From assembly GCA_963698535.1 (NCBI GenBank), contig CAVORD010000001.1, positions 1,302,001-1,366,000 of the forward strand: a stretch of 64,000 nt of DNA, given 5' to 3'. The DNA comes from CAVORD01 sp963698535. GTDB taxonomy: Bacteria > Bacteroidota > Bacteroidia > Bacteroidales > VadinHA17. Made by a program: the position numbers and the translations under genes. Within the stretch, counting starts at the first letter, position 1. Every line of letters starts with the position of its first letter. The notes under the pieces were generated by a model. The model did not search any database. It saw nothing but the letters and a program-made list of their open reading frames with translations, and was not told the DNA's origin. Below, piece by piece: positions 9,889 to 21,049 of the stretch.

Positions 9889-10824
9889 ATGAAAACGATT
9901 GCCATTGGTGTTGATGTTGGAGGAAGCCATGTGAGCTGTGCCGCCTGCCATATTAATGAAAAAAAATTCCTGCCCCAAACCCTCTCAGAAAATGACCTTG
10001 ACAATCAGGGATCTGTTGAAGAGATCATAAGTGTCTGGGTAAATACTATTAATAGAACAATCGCTAATGTAGGACTTGAAAATGTAAAAGGGATTGGATT
10101 TGCCATGCCAGGACCCTTTGACTATACCAACGGCATCGCCTTGTTCAAGGGAAATAACAGAAAATATGAATCCCTCTACGGGCTGAATGTTCCTGCTGCC
10201 ATGCATAAAAAGATGGTCCTTCCGGAGGAGTTGCCAATACGGTTTATAAACGATGCAACAGCCTTTGCCATTGGAGAGGATTGGATCGGGAAAGCCCGGG
10301 GAACCAATAATTCGCTTTCTATCACACTTGGAACTGGCTTTGGATCCGCTTTCCTGAGCAATCACATGCCGGTAACGAGTGGGGAAAATGTTCCCGAAAT
10401 AGGAGCAGTATGGCATCTCCCTTTTGAAGACGGAAATGCCGACGATTATTTTTCAACACGAGGATTATTAAATCGTTATGAAAAAATTACCGGTAAACAG
10501 CTGTCAGGAGTGAAAGAGCTTGCCATGCTGGCTCCCGTTGATGCTGATGCAAAAGCTCTATTTGCAGATTTTGGACACAAACTGGGGCTTTTCCTGAAAC
10601 CATGGATTGTAAAATCGAGGATCGAAGTACTGGTTATTGGGGGTAACATCTCCAATGCATTCAACCTTTTCGGTAAATATCTCCAGGAATATTTATCTGA
10701 ACATGGTGCTGAAGTCAGGATCGAAACTTCCGAACTGAAAGAAACAGCTGCCATAATCGGCAGTTCAATTTTAGCTGATGACAGTTATTATGAGAAGCTC
10801 AAACCACTTTTAGCCAATATGTAA
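9889..10824 (+). CDS. ROK family sugar kinase
   Basis: A cytoplasmic protein of 311 residues. The ATP-binding phosphate-1 motif is visible at the start (GVDVGGSH), and INDATAFAIGE matches the catalytic Asp region of ROK hexokinases. LGTGFGSA matches phosphate-2. The usual ROK zinc motif (CxCGxxGC) is absent: the segment after VPEIGAVWHLP lacks cysteines. It is probably a kinase for a hexose such as mannose or glucose released by the locus. The next gene, 20 bases on, encodes an MFS sugar transporter, so the pair may import and phosphorylate one monosaccharide. No DNA-binding domain is present, so it is not a ROK-type repressor. Confidence 0.87.
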   Translation: MKTIAIGVDVGGSHVSCAACHINEKKFLPQTLSENDLDNQGSVEEIISVWVNTINRTIANVGLENVKGIGFAMPGPFDYTNGIALFKGNNRKYESLYGLNVPAAMHKKMVLPEELPIRFINDATAFAIGEDWIGKARGTNNSLSITLGTGFGSAFLSNHMPVTSGENVPEIGAVWHLPFEDGNADDYFSTRGLLNRYEKITGKQLSGVKELAMLAPVDADAKALFADFGHKLGLFLKPWIVKSRIEVLVIGGNISNAFNLFGKYLQEYLSEHGAEVRIETSELKETAAIIGSSILADDSYYEKLKPLLANM

Positions 10825-10844
10825 AACCACCTAAAACTATAATC

Positions 10845-12006
10845 ATGTCAAAGTCAAAAATTTCAATGAAATTTGTCACCCCTGTGCTCATGTCCTTCTT
10901 TGTTATGAGCTTTTGTGATCTTGTTGGTATAGGGGTCGATCGCGTTAAAATAGATTTCACCTTGAGCAATACCCTCGCTCAGCTAATTCCCTCCGCTGTC
11001 TTTCTCTGGTTTTTTGTCCTTGTCGGTTCCGGTAGGAATCCTTCAGGACCGCATTGGCAAGAGGAAAGTACTTAACATCGGGATGCTGATAACCGCTATG
11101 GGTCTTTTCTTTCCCTATTTCTTCTATTCCTTCGAAATGGCTCTCGTGGGTTTTGCAATGCTTGGCATTGGAAATACAATTGTTCAGGTATCAGCTAATC
11201 CTTTGCTTGTTGATGTTGTACCTTCTAATCGCCGGTCGAGCTTCCTGAGTTTCTCACAGTTCGTTAAAGCCATAGGGTCCATGATTGCTGCCCCTCTTGC
11301 CGGCTGGCTTGCACTTAAGTTTGGCGATTGGAAGCTGCTGTTCCTTGTATTCGGCTTAGTTTCAGTACTTTCAGTTTTATGGCTCTATCTAACGAATATT
11401 GAGGAGACAAAGAATACCGAAAAACGTGCAACTTTTGCCTCTTCTTTCAAATTACTCAAAACAGGGTACATAAGTATGATGGTACTCGGAATCTTCCTTG
11501 TTGTAGGCATAGATGTAGGTGTAAATGCTTTTTCCGGACAGTTTCTTCTGGCAAAATTCAACTCGGCACAAACATTTGCTGAATCGGGTCGAAGTGTATA
11601 TTTCTTTGGGAAAATGCTTGGCACTTTTGGTGGAGCAATCCTGCTCACCAGAATTTCAACCCGCAAGTTCTTCCTGTGGTCTGCCATTCTGGGGTTGATC
11701 TCAATTCTATCCTTGATTTTTGCTCCTGCCGATTCAGTGGCTATGATAATAATCTTCGTGATAGGGTTAGGAGTGGCAAATATTTTCCCAATAATTTATT
11801 CGCTCACCGTTGACAAGTACCCTCTCCGTGCTAACGAAATTTCCGGACTTATGATCATGGCCGTTTCCGGCGGTGCTGTAATACCTCTGCTCATGGGCTG
11901 GATAACCGATATCAGCGGAAGCGTTACTGTGGCTATGATGGTATTGGTAGCAGCAATTACATACCTGCTGTTTGTATCCCTGTTTCAGCCAAAATCCAAA
12001 GCTTAA
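10845..12006 (+). CDS. MFS sugar transporter, reading frame broken by one base
   Basis: A sugar permease of the major facilitator superfamily, roughly 386 residues if repaired, with about 12 hydrophobic segments. It is similar in layout to fucose/glucose-galactose porters. The first frame (from ATG 10845) reads to the third hydrophobic segment and then degenerates. The correct sequence, including VPVGILQDRIGKRKV (the conserved loop between helices 2 and 3), resumes in the +1 frame. Removing one T from the six-T run at 11010-11015 joins the two parts without loss. The gene is therefore probably intact in the organism, and the extra T a sequencing error, though a true frameshift mutation cannot be excluded. 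The neighbouring ROK kinase is a likely functional partner. Confidence 0.85.
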
Positions 12007-12040
12007 AACTAAAGCCTCTATATCCCTTAAAAATAATCGG

Positions 12041-13643
12041 ATGAAGATTGGTAAGATTATGGTGATTGAGGCTCTGGTGCTTACAGCAGCTGGTATTTCA
12101 TTAGCACAAAAAACCAGACCAGAACCGGTAATTAAGAAACCCAATGTGCTCATTCTTTTTTCCGATCAGCACAATAAAAGGGTGATGGGTTTTGAAGGTC
12201 ATCCCGACGTGATAACCCCTAATCTGGATAAACTTGCTGGTGAATCTGTTGTGTTTGACAGGGCCTATTGTACAACCGGTATCAGCGCTCCTTCAAGGTC
12301 TTCACTTATGACTGGACTTTATTCACGTACCCTCGGGTTGCTGTCGAATGGAGAGGAAACCGAAGTGATGCAGCAGGTGGTATCGCTTGCAACGGTCTTC
12401 AAATTAAATAATTACAACACATATGCTTTTGGGAAACGACATACCTCACTGGCTGTTGATGCGGGATGGGATATCCACAGGAGTCATCTTTGTTATGAAT
12501 CACCTGGCAACAGCTATACTGAGTGGGTTGAGACAGATGGGATACGGAAAGGAATTTGCCTACGACTGGGCCGCCGAGTTTGGTAAAGGATCGCCATGCT
12601 CATCATTTTCGAACGTTATAATACCGACGGCTGACCTTGGAACACGTATTTCCTCTCTGCCCGAAGAGATGACAATGGAGGCCTTTACCGCAATGCTCAC
12701 TATTCAGATGATCAGGGATCAGGCCGGCAGTGACAAGCCATTCTTCTGCTGGGCGACTTTCTATCGTCCGCATCAACCCTACACCCCCCTGAAGAAATAC
12801 ATGGATATGTACGATGTTTCTGAATGGGGAAATGGAAGGATAAACGGAGGGTCGATCAGGAAACCCGAAAGCCTTTATGAATCAAAGGATAATATTCCCC
12901 CAATGATGAAATCGATACGGGAAGGGGGGAATAAGGTGTGGAATGTCAATAAGGCATATGACGATGAGCAGCTTTGGAGAAACTATATCGGAGCCTATTA
13001 CGCCCTGGTTACTGAAATTGATCATCATGTCGGTAAAATTCTGGCAACATTGGATGAGGCAGGCCTGACAAATGAAACAATCGTCATTTATTGTGCCGAT
13101 CATGGCGATTTTGTAGGGGGGCACGGAATGGTTGAAAAGGCAGCTGCAGGACAGAATGTTTACGAAGATATTCTGAATGTTCCATTGATAATAAGATATC
13201 CCGGGAACAAAAGAAATGGCAAACATACTGGTGAATTAGTCAGTCTGGTTGATATTTATCCGACTCTGGCTGAGCTGATCGGGCTGAGATTACCGGAGAT
13301 GAAATATCCTCTGCAGGGGGAATCAATGGTGGAAACACTTCTTCACGGAAAGCCAATGAGCAGAAAATATTTTGTTTCCGAAAGCTGGTCGCAGGCAACA
13401 GTTATCACAAAGGATTGCAAATTAGGAATCATGCTTGACCCAACAGCCATTCATAAGAGCTGGGACTTCCGTAAGTTTGGTGATATGTTTTTTGTCAGAA
13501 AATCCGATCCTCTGGAGATCGACAATAAGATCAGGGACAATAATTACAGGAAGGTAATAGCAGCTCTACGTAAGAATTATGATGAATTTGTACGTAATAT
13601 TCCTTCAACCGGAAAGGATCAGGTAGTTGGTAAGGGGAATTGA
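12041..13643 (+). CDS. Sulfatase (S1 family, Ser-type), reading frame broken by one base
   Basis: ATG 12041 begins a signal peptide (cleavage near SLAQ); an upstream in-frame extension would overlap the MFS gene and lacks signal character. The N-terminal metal site is VLILFSDQH, and the maturation motif SAPSRSSLMTG starts at Ser82, so an anSME-type maturase is needed. The frame ends early, but the sequence resumes at YGKEFAYDWAAEFG in the next frame. Dropping one G from the GGG at 12539-12541 restores DGYGKE. The C-terminal half carries RPHQPYTP and the metal site ADHGDFVGGHG. The restored length is about 534 residues. The substrate is unknown. It is probably functional, with a sequencing error in this copy. 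Confidence 0.87.
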
Positions 13644-13670
13644 GATAATTTTTTTTAAACAGGACATATA

Positions 13671-15566
13671 ATGAACAAAAAATATCTTTTAGGAATTCCG
13701 TTAATAATTCCGGAGCTTATTGGTCTTACTCTTTCTGCCCAGCAGAGACCAAACATCATTTTAATAATGACTGATGACCAGAGTCCTATCCCGATAGAGG
13801 AACCCAACTCTTCGCAATCACGGCCATTTGGTTTCAACGGTGACAAATTTGTCCATACCCCAAACATTGATAACCTGGCAAAAAACGGAATAATATTCAA
13901 CAGGGCTTATGTGCCAAGTTCGGTTAGCTCTGCCAGCAGATATGCATTATTGACCGGAATGTACGCCAGCAGGTGTGAAAGCAATTTTTTCCTGACACAG
14001 AATCCTTCAGGTACTATGGCCAGGCCGGAAAATAATGTGGAATTGGAGGAAGACAAACAGAACTTACCCAGGTTGCTGAAAAGTGCTGGATACAGGACCG
14101 GGTTTGTTGGTAAAAGTCATCTTATTGATCAGGATCTTCTAAACGCCAGTATAACGGGGTTGGGAGGGTTTAAAACATATGACCGGGGTGATGATCCAAA
14201 TGTGCCTTCAGTCTCAGCTAAAATGGCATTTAATCATGATCTTTGGGTAAAAAGAGTAAAGGAGTTCGGTTTTGATTACGCAAATGCTGTTTATAGTGCA
14301 AATTTAAAAGAACTCAATAACGATTCCTTAAATGTCCATAATGTTGAATGGAAAAATAAGTCAGCTCTTGAGTTCATAGATCAATCCGGGAGATGAACCA
14401 TTCTTTCCTGTACTATTCCGAAAACATACCTCATGGCCCTGCTCCATGGGTTAAAAAAAGACGGGAAATATATTAACGGGTTGGATGCTAATCCCAAATT
14501 TACTTCAAGAGGTCTGGTTGAAGCAGACTACTCATACCTCCCTGACAGACAAAATATAAAAACGGAGGTTGAAGCTCTTGGAATAGACGACAAACATGCC
14601 TGGATAACGTGGTTCGACTATGCTGTCGGAGCTATTGTTGAAAAGCTCAGAGAAAAAGGGAAACTGGAAAATACCCTGATAATAATAACATCTGACCATG
14701 GAAATTACAACGCGGGTAAAACAACTATATACGAGGGTGGAATAAAAGTTCCTCTTATGATGTACTGGCCAGCAGTAATAAAACCCGGTTCAACGTACGA
14801 TGAACTGGTTCAGAATGTAGATTTCCCGGCAACATTCCTCGATCTGGCAGGTGTAGATAAGGATGAAATCGCTCCAATTGATGGTGTTAGCCTGAAGGAT
14901 ATCCTCCTTGGAAGCAAAGATCCGGTTCATGATCATCTGTTTTTCGAATTAGGCTATGCCCGGGGGGTTATGACCAAAAACTGGAAATATATTGCTGTCC
15001 GTTATGATCCGGAAACAGAAATGGCAATTGCAAATGGTGATAAGTTCCCTGGATTTCAGGGAGAACTTCTTGATGCTCCTTATTATACCAGAAATAAAGA
15101 CCTAGGATACAGGGCTGCTGCTAAAAACCCTCTTTACTTTGAAAGAAACCAGCTTTTTGATCTTGTTAATGACCCCCATGAACTGAATAACATATATGAA
15201 AATCAGCATGATACGGCATCGTATATGAGAAAAATAATGCAGGAGAACCTGAAGTCATTCCCGAACAGGCCGTATGGAGAGTTTACCGGGGATCCAACAT
15301 CCACTGAAATTGACCAGGTAACTGACAGTGAACTGAAGATCCTGATTTATCCTAACCCATCTAAAGGCAGCGTCAATGTTAAAGTGCCTGATTTCCTTCA
15401 AAATGGAGAATATAAAATTTATAACCTATCAGGCTCTATGATAAATAATGGTTCATTTGGTGCCGATCAGTTCGAAGTTAATCTGTTAAGTGAATCCAAA
15501 GGATGCTATATCATAATAATATCCAATGCTATTATTAGTCTTGCAAAAAAGTTTGTAATCATTTAG
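13671..15566 (+). CDS. Sulfatase with T9SS sorting domain; three single-base frame disruptions
   Basis: A signal peptide is followed by NIILIMTDDQ and the maturation motif S-S-A-S-R starting at Ser86, with Ala where Pro is usual. The first frame stops at 14396 and the same frame reopens near 14460. Removing one G (14388-14390), one T (14404-14406) and one A (14453-14459) gives a continuous GDEPFFLYYSENIPHGPAPW, the expected sulfatase sequence. Three one-base insertions within about 70 bases therefore cancel to zero. The C-terminal metal site is SDHGNYNAG. The last ~75 residues (starting LIYPNPSKGSVNV) form a type A T9SS sorting domain, so the enzyme is probably secreted or surface-attached. 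Length is about 630 residues when repaired. Confidence 0.86.
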
Positions 15567-15599
15567 CCCAGGTTCTATTCAGTAGGATAACCTCAAAAA

Positions 15600-17495
15600 A
15601 TGATGAAAATGAACATACAACTGGCGACCATGGTACTGGGCTCAATTATTGCCTTTGCTACAAGCAAAAATGTATCAGTTCGATCAGGAGTAAATCAACA
15701 TCTTATTGCTGGGGTTGTTGAGAGTATAATCACTTGTGAGAGAGAGAGTCTGCACCTTAACACATCCGCTAATGAACAAGCATCAACCTCCCCCGGTCTG
15801 GCTTCCTTCGATATTCTGCCGGCAGTTATTGGAGGTACAACAATTAACATGACTGCAGTAAAAGGATCAGATGCCAGTGGTATTATTGAGTATTATTTTG
15901 AAGAATTGACAGGTAAGGCGGGCGGTGATGATTCCGGATGGCAAACTTCACCATATTACAGCGATGGTGGGTTGTTGCCTAATACTCAATACATTTACCG
16001 GGTAACGATGCGTGATGTATACCACCTTGCTGGAGATCCTTCAATGGCTTTTGGAGCTACCACACGGGAATCTGATAAGTGGGAGAACGATCTTGACAAT
16101 GGTGCCTATTATGGATACCAGGCATGGCATCGCGGACCGGAGGATGGATGGAGTCACTGGTTTGATGGCGGTATACCTGACGCTGATCACATGAGCGGAG
16201 ACAACTGGCCCGACTTCAGTGAGTATCCTATATTATATAAAACTCAACTGGTTTATCCCGACGGGTCGCCTGTTATGGTTTATTCATGCAACGATTATGA
16301 GACAATTGATGTGCATATCCGCTGGATGAAGGAATACGGACTTAAGGGATGTTTTTTACAGCGACAACAACTTAATATCCATAACCCTGCAACTCTCGAA
16401 CAGATGGACCGCAAAGCAATGCATGTGAGACGTGCATGCGAAAAATACGGAATTAAGTTCTGTATTATGCCTTGTAATAACGACAAGTCTGAAACCGGAA
16501 GAGGTCAGGAATATATTGATAACATTATTGCCGACTGGAAGCATTGTGTTGACGTCCTTAAAATAACTGAAAGTCCGATGTATATCCATCAGGATGGAAA
16601 GCCCGTTATCGGATTCTGGGGTTTAGGGTTTGCCAACAGACAGATGACGCCGCAGGAGGCATCACAAATACTTGACTCTTTTCAACAACCTTCTGACAAT
16701 AAATATAAGGTTTATGTAATGGGTGGCGTGCCGAATGACTGGCGGACCAAAACAAAAGAAGGATTTATGCCGGTTTATGAACGACTGGATATGATCTCTC
16801 CCTGGCGACCAATATTTTACGACCCTTACAATCAGACCTGGCTAGACCGTATGGCAGGGGATAAAGCATTTTGTGATGCTCGTGGAATCGACTATAACCC
16901 TACTGTTTCTCCCGGCGCGTCTGTTGCATATCAAAACTTCGATCCATCACTCCGTAACAAGAATCCAAGAGACGGTGGTAACTATCTATGGAAGCAGGTA
17001 TATGAAGTATGCAAACTTCAGAACAAATTCATATACGTGGCTATGTTTGACGAGATTGACGAAGGGACAGCCATGTATAAAATGGCCAGGACACAACAAA
17101 ACTGCCCGGTTTTAAGCCCTCGCCTAGTACCTCTAAATGAAGATGGCTACGATCTGCCTGATGACTGGTACCTGCAAATAGGCAGGGAAATACAAAAAAT
17201 GATCGAGGGCTCAATTCCATTGGTCAGCTTCCTCCCTATTAGTTCTACCGATGCAATTTTGGTTACTGAATCTTCTGCAAAGGGGAGATTATGGCTCTAT
17301 CCAAATCCTGCATCAAGCATAGTGAACATTGTGGCTCCTGGTAATGACAATCGCTATAATGTGTTCAGCATAACAGGTGTTAAGATCATGGAAGGTGAAA
17401 TCATAGGCGGGATGGCAGATATTTCAGAATTGAAAACCGGGGCTTATATAATGTCGGTAAATGGACTCTCAGCACTTTTTGTTAAGGCAAACTGA
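15600..17495 (+). CDS. GH71/GH99-like glycoside hydrolase with FN3-like and T9SS sorting domains
   Basis: A secreted protein of 631 residues. A signal-like N-terminus is followed by a beta-sandwich resembling a fibronectin type III domain (about residues 70-160). The GH71/GH99-like (beta/alpha)8 domain runs from YYGYQAWHRG to about residue 540. MFDEIDEGTAMYK resembles the acidic catalytic segment of GH99 (NE.GEGT). GH99 members are endo-alpha-1,2-mannosidases or mannanases, but this GH71/99-like branch is poorly characterised. The C-terminus (LWLYPNPASSIVNIV, then LKTGAYIM) is a T9SS sorting domain, as in the preceding sulfatase. A shorter relative without the tail starts at 31053. It is the last gene before a 300-base gap and the SusC gene. 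Confidence 0.8.
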   Translation: MMKMNIQLATMVLGSIIAFATSKNVSVRSGVNQHLIAGVVESIITCERESLHLNTSANEQASTSPGLASFDILPAVIGGTTINMTAVKGSDASGIIEYYFEELTGKAGGDDSGWQTSPYYSDGGLLPNTQYIYRVTMRDVYHLAGDPSMAFGATTRESDKWENDLDNGAYYGYQAWHRGPEDGWSHWFDGGIPDADHMSGDNWPDFSEYPILYKTQLVYPDGSPVMVYSCNDYETIDVHIRWMKEYGLKGCFLQRQQLNIHNPATLEQMDRKAMHVRRACEKYGIKFCIMPCNNDKSETGRGQEYIDNIIADWKHCVDVLKITESPMYIHQDGKPVIGFWGLGFANRQMTPQEASQILDSFQQPSDNKYKVYVMGGVPNDWRTKTKEGFMPVYERLDMISPWRPIFYDPYNQTWLDRMAGDKAFCDARGIDYNPTVSPGASVAYQNFDPSLRNKNPRDGGNYLWKQVYEVCKLQNKFIYVAMFDEIDEGTAMYKMARTQQNCPVLSPRLVPLNEDGYDLPDDWYLQIGREIQKMIEGSIPLVSFLPISSTDAILVTESSAKGRLWLYPNPASSIVNIVAPGNDNRYNVFSITGVKIMEGEIIGGMADISELKTGAYIMSVNGLSALFVKAN

Positions 17496-17795
17496 TTATC
17501 ACGATCTTCAATCGGATACATCCAGTTACATTTTTTGGATTAAAAATAGCAATAAATATTTTTTGTAAATGACTGATTATCTGACTATATGTATCACTTT
17601 TTATGAGGATATTAGCGTGAATTAATTTCATTAATCATTAATTAATATTTTATTAAACCCATAGAATTAATTTCATCTCACTAACCAATAACCTGAAAAT
17701 AATATTCATCAAACACCAAAAAAATCTTTATAGTTAACCCAAAAACCAAAAGTATTCTTACAAAAAATTCCTAATACTTAAAAAACTTGATTACT
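17496..17795 (+). promoter_or_regulatory. Intergenic leader upstream of susC-like gene, candidate promoter
   Basis: This gene-free stretch of 300 bases is very AT-rich. It contains TTTG at 17534-17537 and, 19 bases on, TATTTTTTG at 17557-17565. That is close to the Bacteroidota promoter pattern TTTG-N19-TAnnTTTG, with one extra T in the second box. Transcription would then start near 17571, leaving a leader of about 225 nucleotides before the ATG. Long leaders are common for SusC genes. I see no strong hairpin or riboswitch-like structure in the leader, and no other gene. Confidence 0.35.
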
Positions 17796-20700
17796 ATGAA
17801 AAATTGGCAAAAGTTACTTGCCCTATCTACAATCCTTTTGTTCACCAGCACGATGGTTTTCGCTCAGGTTCAAATTAGTGGAAAAGTGAGCGACAAAGAT
17901 GGTAATCCCCTTCCGGGAGTGTCTGTCATAATTGAAGGCACAACTACAGGGACTACTACTGGTACCGATGGGCGGTTTACATTTCAGGCTCTTGTTGGGC
18001 AACAATTATCATTTCGGTTTATCGGTATGAAAACCGAAATTATTGAGGTCACAGGCGCTAACCAGGTTATTAACATAACGCTTCTGGATCAGGACATTGC
18101 CCTGGATGACGTAATTGTGATCGGGTACGGAACTCAAAAGAAACAGAGCGTAGTAGGTGCTATTGGTAATGTCAAAGTGGATGATCTTAAGAAACAGGGG
18201 AGTGTTAATAACCTTACAGATGCTCTCGCTGGTGCAATCCCAGGCGTTTCGGTTCTTTCGATTTCCGGTATGCCGGGAGGAGATTATGCAACAGGGATTA
18301 AGGTATACACTCCATCGGAGATTCTGATCCGTGGGAAGACCACCTGGAATAGTTCGGCTCCTCTGATTTTAGTCGACGGAGTAGAACGTCAGATGAACGA
18401 TATAGATATCAGCGAGGTTGAGAGTATTTCGGTACTAAAGGATGCTTCGGCCACAGCAGTATTTGGTGTTAAAGGAGGTAACGGGGTTATTCTTATTACC
18501 TCTAAGAGAGGAGCTGTAGGAAAAACAAAATTCAGTCTGGAGTTTGAAAATTCTTTTGAGACCCCATCAAAGGTAATTGAAGTTGCCGATGTGGCAGAAG
18601 GAGCTATTGCAAGAAATTATGCGATCGAACGTACACGTCGTTTCAATAACGGATTATGGTCTGAACTTTATGCCTCCGACAAGGAGATTGAATATTACAG
18701 AACCGGTAAGTATCCTTATGCCTATCCCAATCAGGACTGGCACGATATTATGCTGAAGGACTTCGGCCTCTCCAACAGGGTTAACCTTACAGCCAGTGGA
18801 GGAACCGAAAAGGTCAAGTTTTTTACTTCTGCAAGTTATAATCATGTAGGAGACATATTTGAGAGTTATGATGTAGGACAGGGATATACACCATCTTATA
18901 CATTTGACAGGTTGAATATCCGGTCAAATTTTGACTTTGAAATATCCAAAACCACAAAACTTGAGGCCAATTTCTATGGAATGTTCGGCTCGCAAACCTC
19001 TCCCAGCCGTAATATCACTGGTGTAGTTAATGGTATATTCCCGATACTGTCAAACCTTGGAGGGGAAGTACCCATAAGGGTTTATGAGGATGGCGTGCCC
19101 GGAACACCAAATGGAAGGTTTAATGCTGCTAACCCATGGTATGACTTTAATTATTCAGGAGTAACGTATTTACCCCGTACAGTTGTTAACATGGACTACA
19201 ACCTTACTCAGAAGCTGGATTTTATAACCAAAGGGTTATCTTTTTCAGGAAAGCTGGCCTTTGATAATACATTCAGGAACTCAGGCAGGAGCATTGGCGA
19301 TGCAGGTGTAACAACGAAAGTTATTGACAAGAATTTTTACCTCAACGGAGGCTTCTACGACTTTGATGCCAAAGTTTACAAAAATGCTGATGGTACTGCT
19401 GCAGACATGAACCTCTGGACCACTTATACAGAACCTACTGCAGGGAAAGAAGGATTTGGATGGGTTAAGTCCCCAAATTCATATTATGCTGAGGATGTGT
19501 CGCTTGGAACTGCCGAAAGGAACCTCTATTTCCAATTGATGATGCAGTATGTCAGGTCGTTTGGAAACCATAATGTAACTGCCATGGCTATGTTTAGCCG
19601 CAACCAGAATGAGGTGGGAAGTAACTGGCCCGGTAAGAGGGAAGACTGGGTAGGCCGTGTTACGTACGATTACAACGGTCGTTATTTCCTGGAAGCAAAC
19701 GGTGCGTATAATGGTTCTGAAAAATTTGGTCCTGATTATCGCTTCGACTTTTTTCCATCCATAGCCGGAGGCTGGGTGGTTTCTAATGAAAAATTCCTTG
19801 CCGACAAAGCCGATTGGCTCGATCTACTCAAGGTTAGATACTCTTACGGGCTAGTCGGTAACGATAACGTAAATACCGGCAGCACATGGCCCTACTTAAC
19901 TGTTTGGAATACTTACAGCGTGAATTCCATGGAATCAAATTACTACGGATATCCTGGTGCATACAGAGAGTATATCAGATATAATGAAGGGAACCCTGGC
20001 AATCCTAACTTAAGATGGGAAACAGCAACAAAGCAGAATCTTGGCTTTGAAATCGCAGCCTTAAGGAATACTATCAACTTAACGGTTGACCTCTTTAAAG
20101 AATACAGGGAGGATATGTTGATCGGGGCTTCTGACAGGCAATCGACGGTTCCTCCAATATTTGGTAAACCTGCACCTCCGGCAAATATAGGAAAGGCAAA
20201 ATCACATGGTGCTGAAGTTGTGTTCACCTATCGCAATAACATCGGTAATGATTTCAACTTTTTTGTAACAACTAACTGGTCTGTTGCAATAAGTGAAGTT
20301 ATTTACAAAGAATCAACTGAGCTTACTCTGCCTCATCAAAAACCGGAAGGCAAACCTCTGGGTCAAACCATGTCGGGAATTTCAACCGGGTTCTATAAAA
20401 GCTGGGACGATATTTACTGCGCTACAGGAGGTTCCAATGCTTCAAGCAACGGCTTTTTGTTACCGGGTGACATGATAATGCTTGATTTCAACTCAGACGG
20501 GAAATATTACAGTAACGATGATAATGTTCCTTACGGATACCCCACTTATCCCCAGAATAACTACGGAATTTCCTTTGGTTCAAATTACAAGGGATTAAGT
20601 CTTACCGCGAATTTTGTGGGAGCATATAATGTCACCAGAAAGATCCAATTTGCTGCTTCAGCAAGTTCAGGGGCTGCTTTCTATTATGATAATACATATG

Positions 20701-21038
20701 TCCCTATCCAAATTATTCGTGATACCTGGACTCCGGAGTATAATAATATCAATCCTTCTTATCCTGCATTGGCTCTCTTTGCAAAGAGCTATAACCCAAC
20801 AGGACAATATTATGAGTTTGACGGTTCATTCATAAGATTGCAGGCTGTTGAATTAGGTTATTCGTTACCGAAAAAGTGGACAAATCCAATGAAAATAAGT
20901 AACCTAAGGGTGTATGTCAACGGAAGAAATTTATTCCTCTGGACGAAAATGCCCAACGATGGAGTGGGAAGTGATGATCCCGGATTTAATTATCCAACCA
21001 AGAAACAGTTAAATATTGGGGCGAATATCCAGTTTTAA
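17796..21038 (+). CDS. SusC/RagA family TonB-linked outer-membrane protein
   Basis: The start is ATG 17796, which opens a typical signal peptide; a TTG nine bases earlier is less likely. The mature protein begins with a carboxypeptidase-D regulatory-like domain (VQISGKVSDKDGNPLPGVSV, about residues 25-105). It continues with the SusC signature, the plug (GYGTQKKQSVVGAI, then LVDGVERQMNDID) and a 22-strand barrel ending in NIGANIQF. At 1080 residues it is normal for this family. It imports oligosaccharides across the outer membrane with energy from TonB. The SusD partner follows after 11 bases. It is one of two SusC genes here, and its reading frame is intact. Confidence 0.96.
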   Translation: MKNWQKLLALSTILLFTSTMVFAQVQISGKVSDKDGNPLPGVSVIIEGTTTGTTTGTDGRFTFQALVGQQLSFRFIGMKTEIIEVTGANQVINITLLDQDIALDDVIVIGYGTQKKQSVVGAIGNVKVDDLKKQGSVNNLTDALAGAIPGVSVLSISGMPGGDYATGIKVYTPSEILIRGKTTWNSSAPLILVDGVERQMNDIDISEVESISVLKDASATAVFGVKGGNGVILITSKRGAVGKTKFSLEFENSFETPSKVIEVADVAEGAIARNYAIERTRRFNNGLWSELYASDKEIEYYRTGKYPYAYPNQDWHDIMLKDFGLSNRVNLTASGGTEKVKFFTSASYNHVGDIFESYDVGQGYTPSYTFDRLNIRSNFDFEISKTTKLEANFYGMFGSQTSPSRNITGVVNGIFPILSNLGGEVPIRVYEDGVPGTPNGRFNAANPWYDFNYSGVTYLPRTVVNMDYNLTQKLDFITKGLSFSGKLAFDNTFRNSGRSIGDAGVTTKVIDKNFYLNGGFYDFDAKVYKNADGTAADMNLWTTYTEPTAGKEGFGWVKSPNSYYAEDVSLGTAERNLYFQLMMQYVRSFGNHNVTAMAMFSRNQNEVGSNWPGKREDWVGRVTYDYNGRYFLEANGAYNGSEKFGPDYRFDFFPSIAGGWVVSNEKFLADKADWLDLLKVRYSYGLVGNDNVNTGSTWPYLTVWNTYSVNSMESNYYGYPGAYREYIRYNEGNPGNPNLRWETATKQNLGFEIAALRNTINLTVDLFKEYREDMLIGASDRQSTVPPIFGKPAPPANIGKAKSHGAEVVFTYRNNIGNDFNFFVTTNWSVAISEVIYKESTELTLPHQKPEGKPLGQTMSGISTGFYKSWDDIYCATGGSNASSNGFLLPGDMIMLDFNSDGKYYSNDDNVPYGYPTYPQNNYGISFGSNYKGLSLTANFVGAYNVTRKIQFAASASSGAAFYYDNTYVPIQIIRDTWTPEYNNINPSYPALALFAKSYNPTGQYYEFDGSFIRLQAVELGYSLPKKWTNPMKISNLRVYVNGRNLFLWTKMPNDGVGSDDPGFNYPTKKQLNIGANIQF

Positions 21039-21049
21039 TAATAAAGAAA

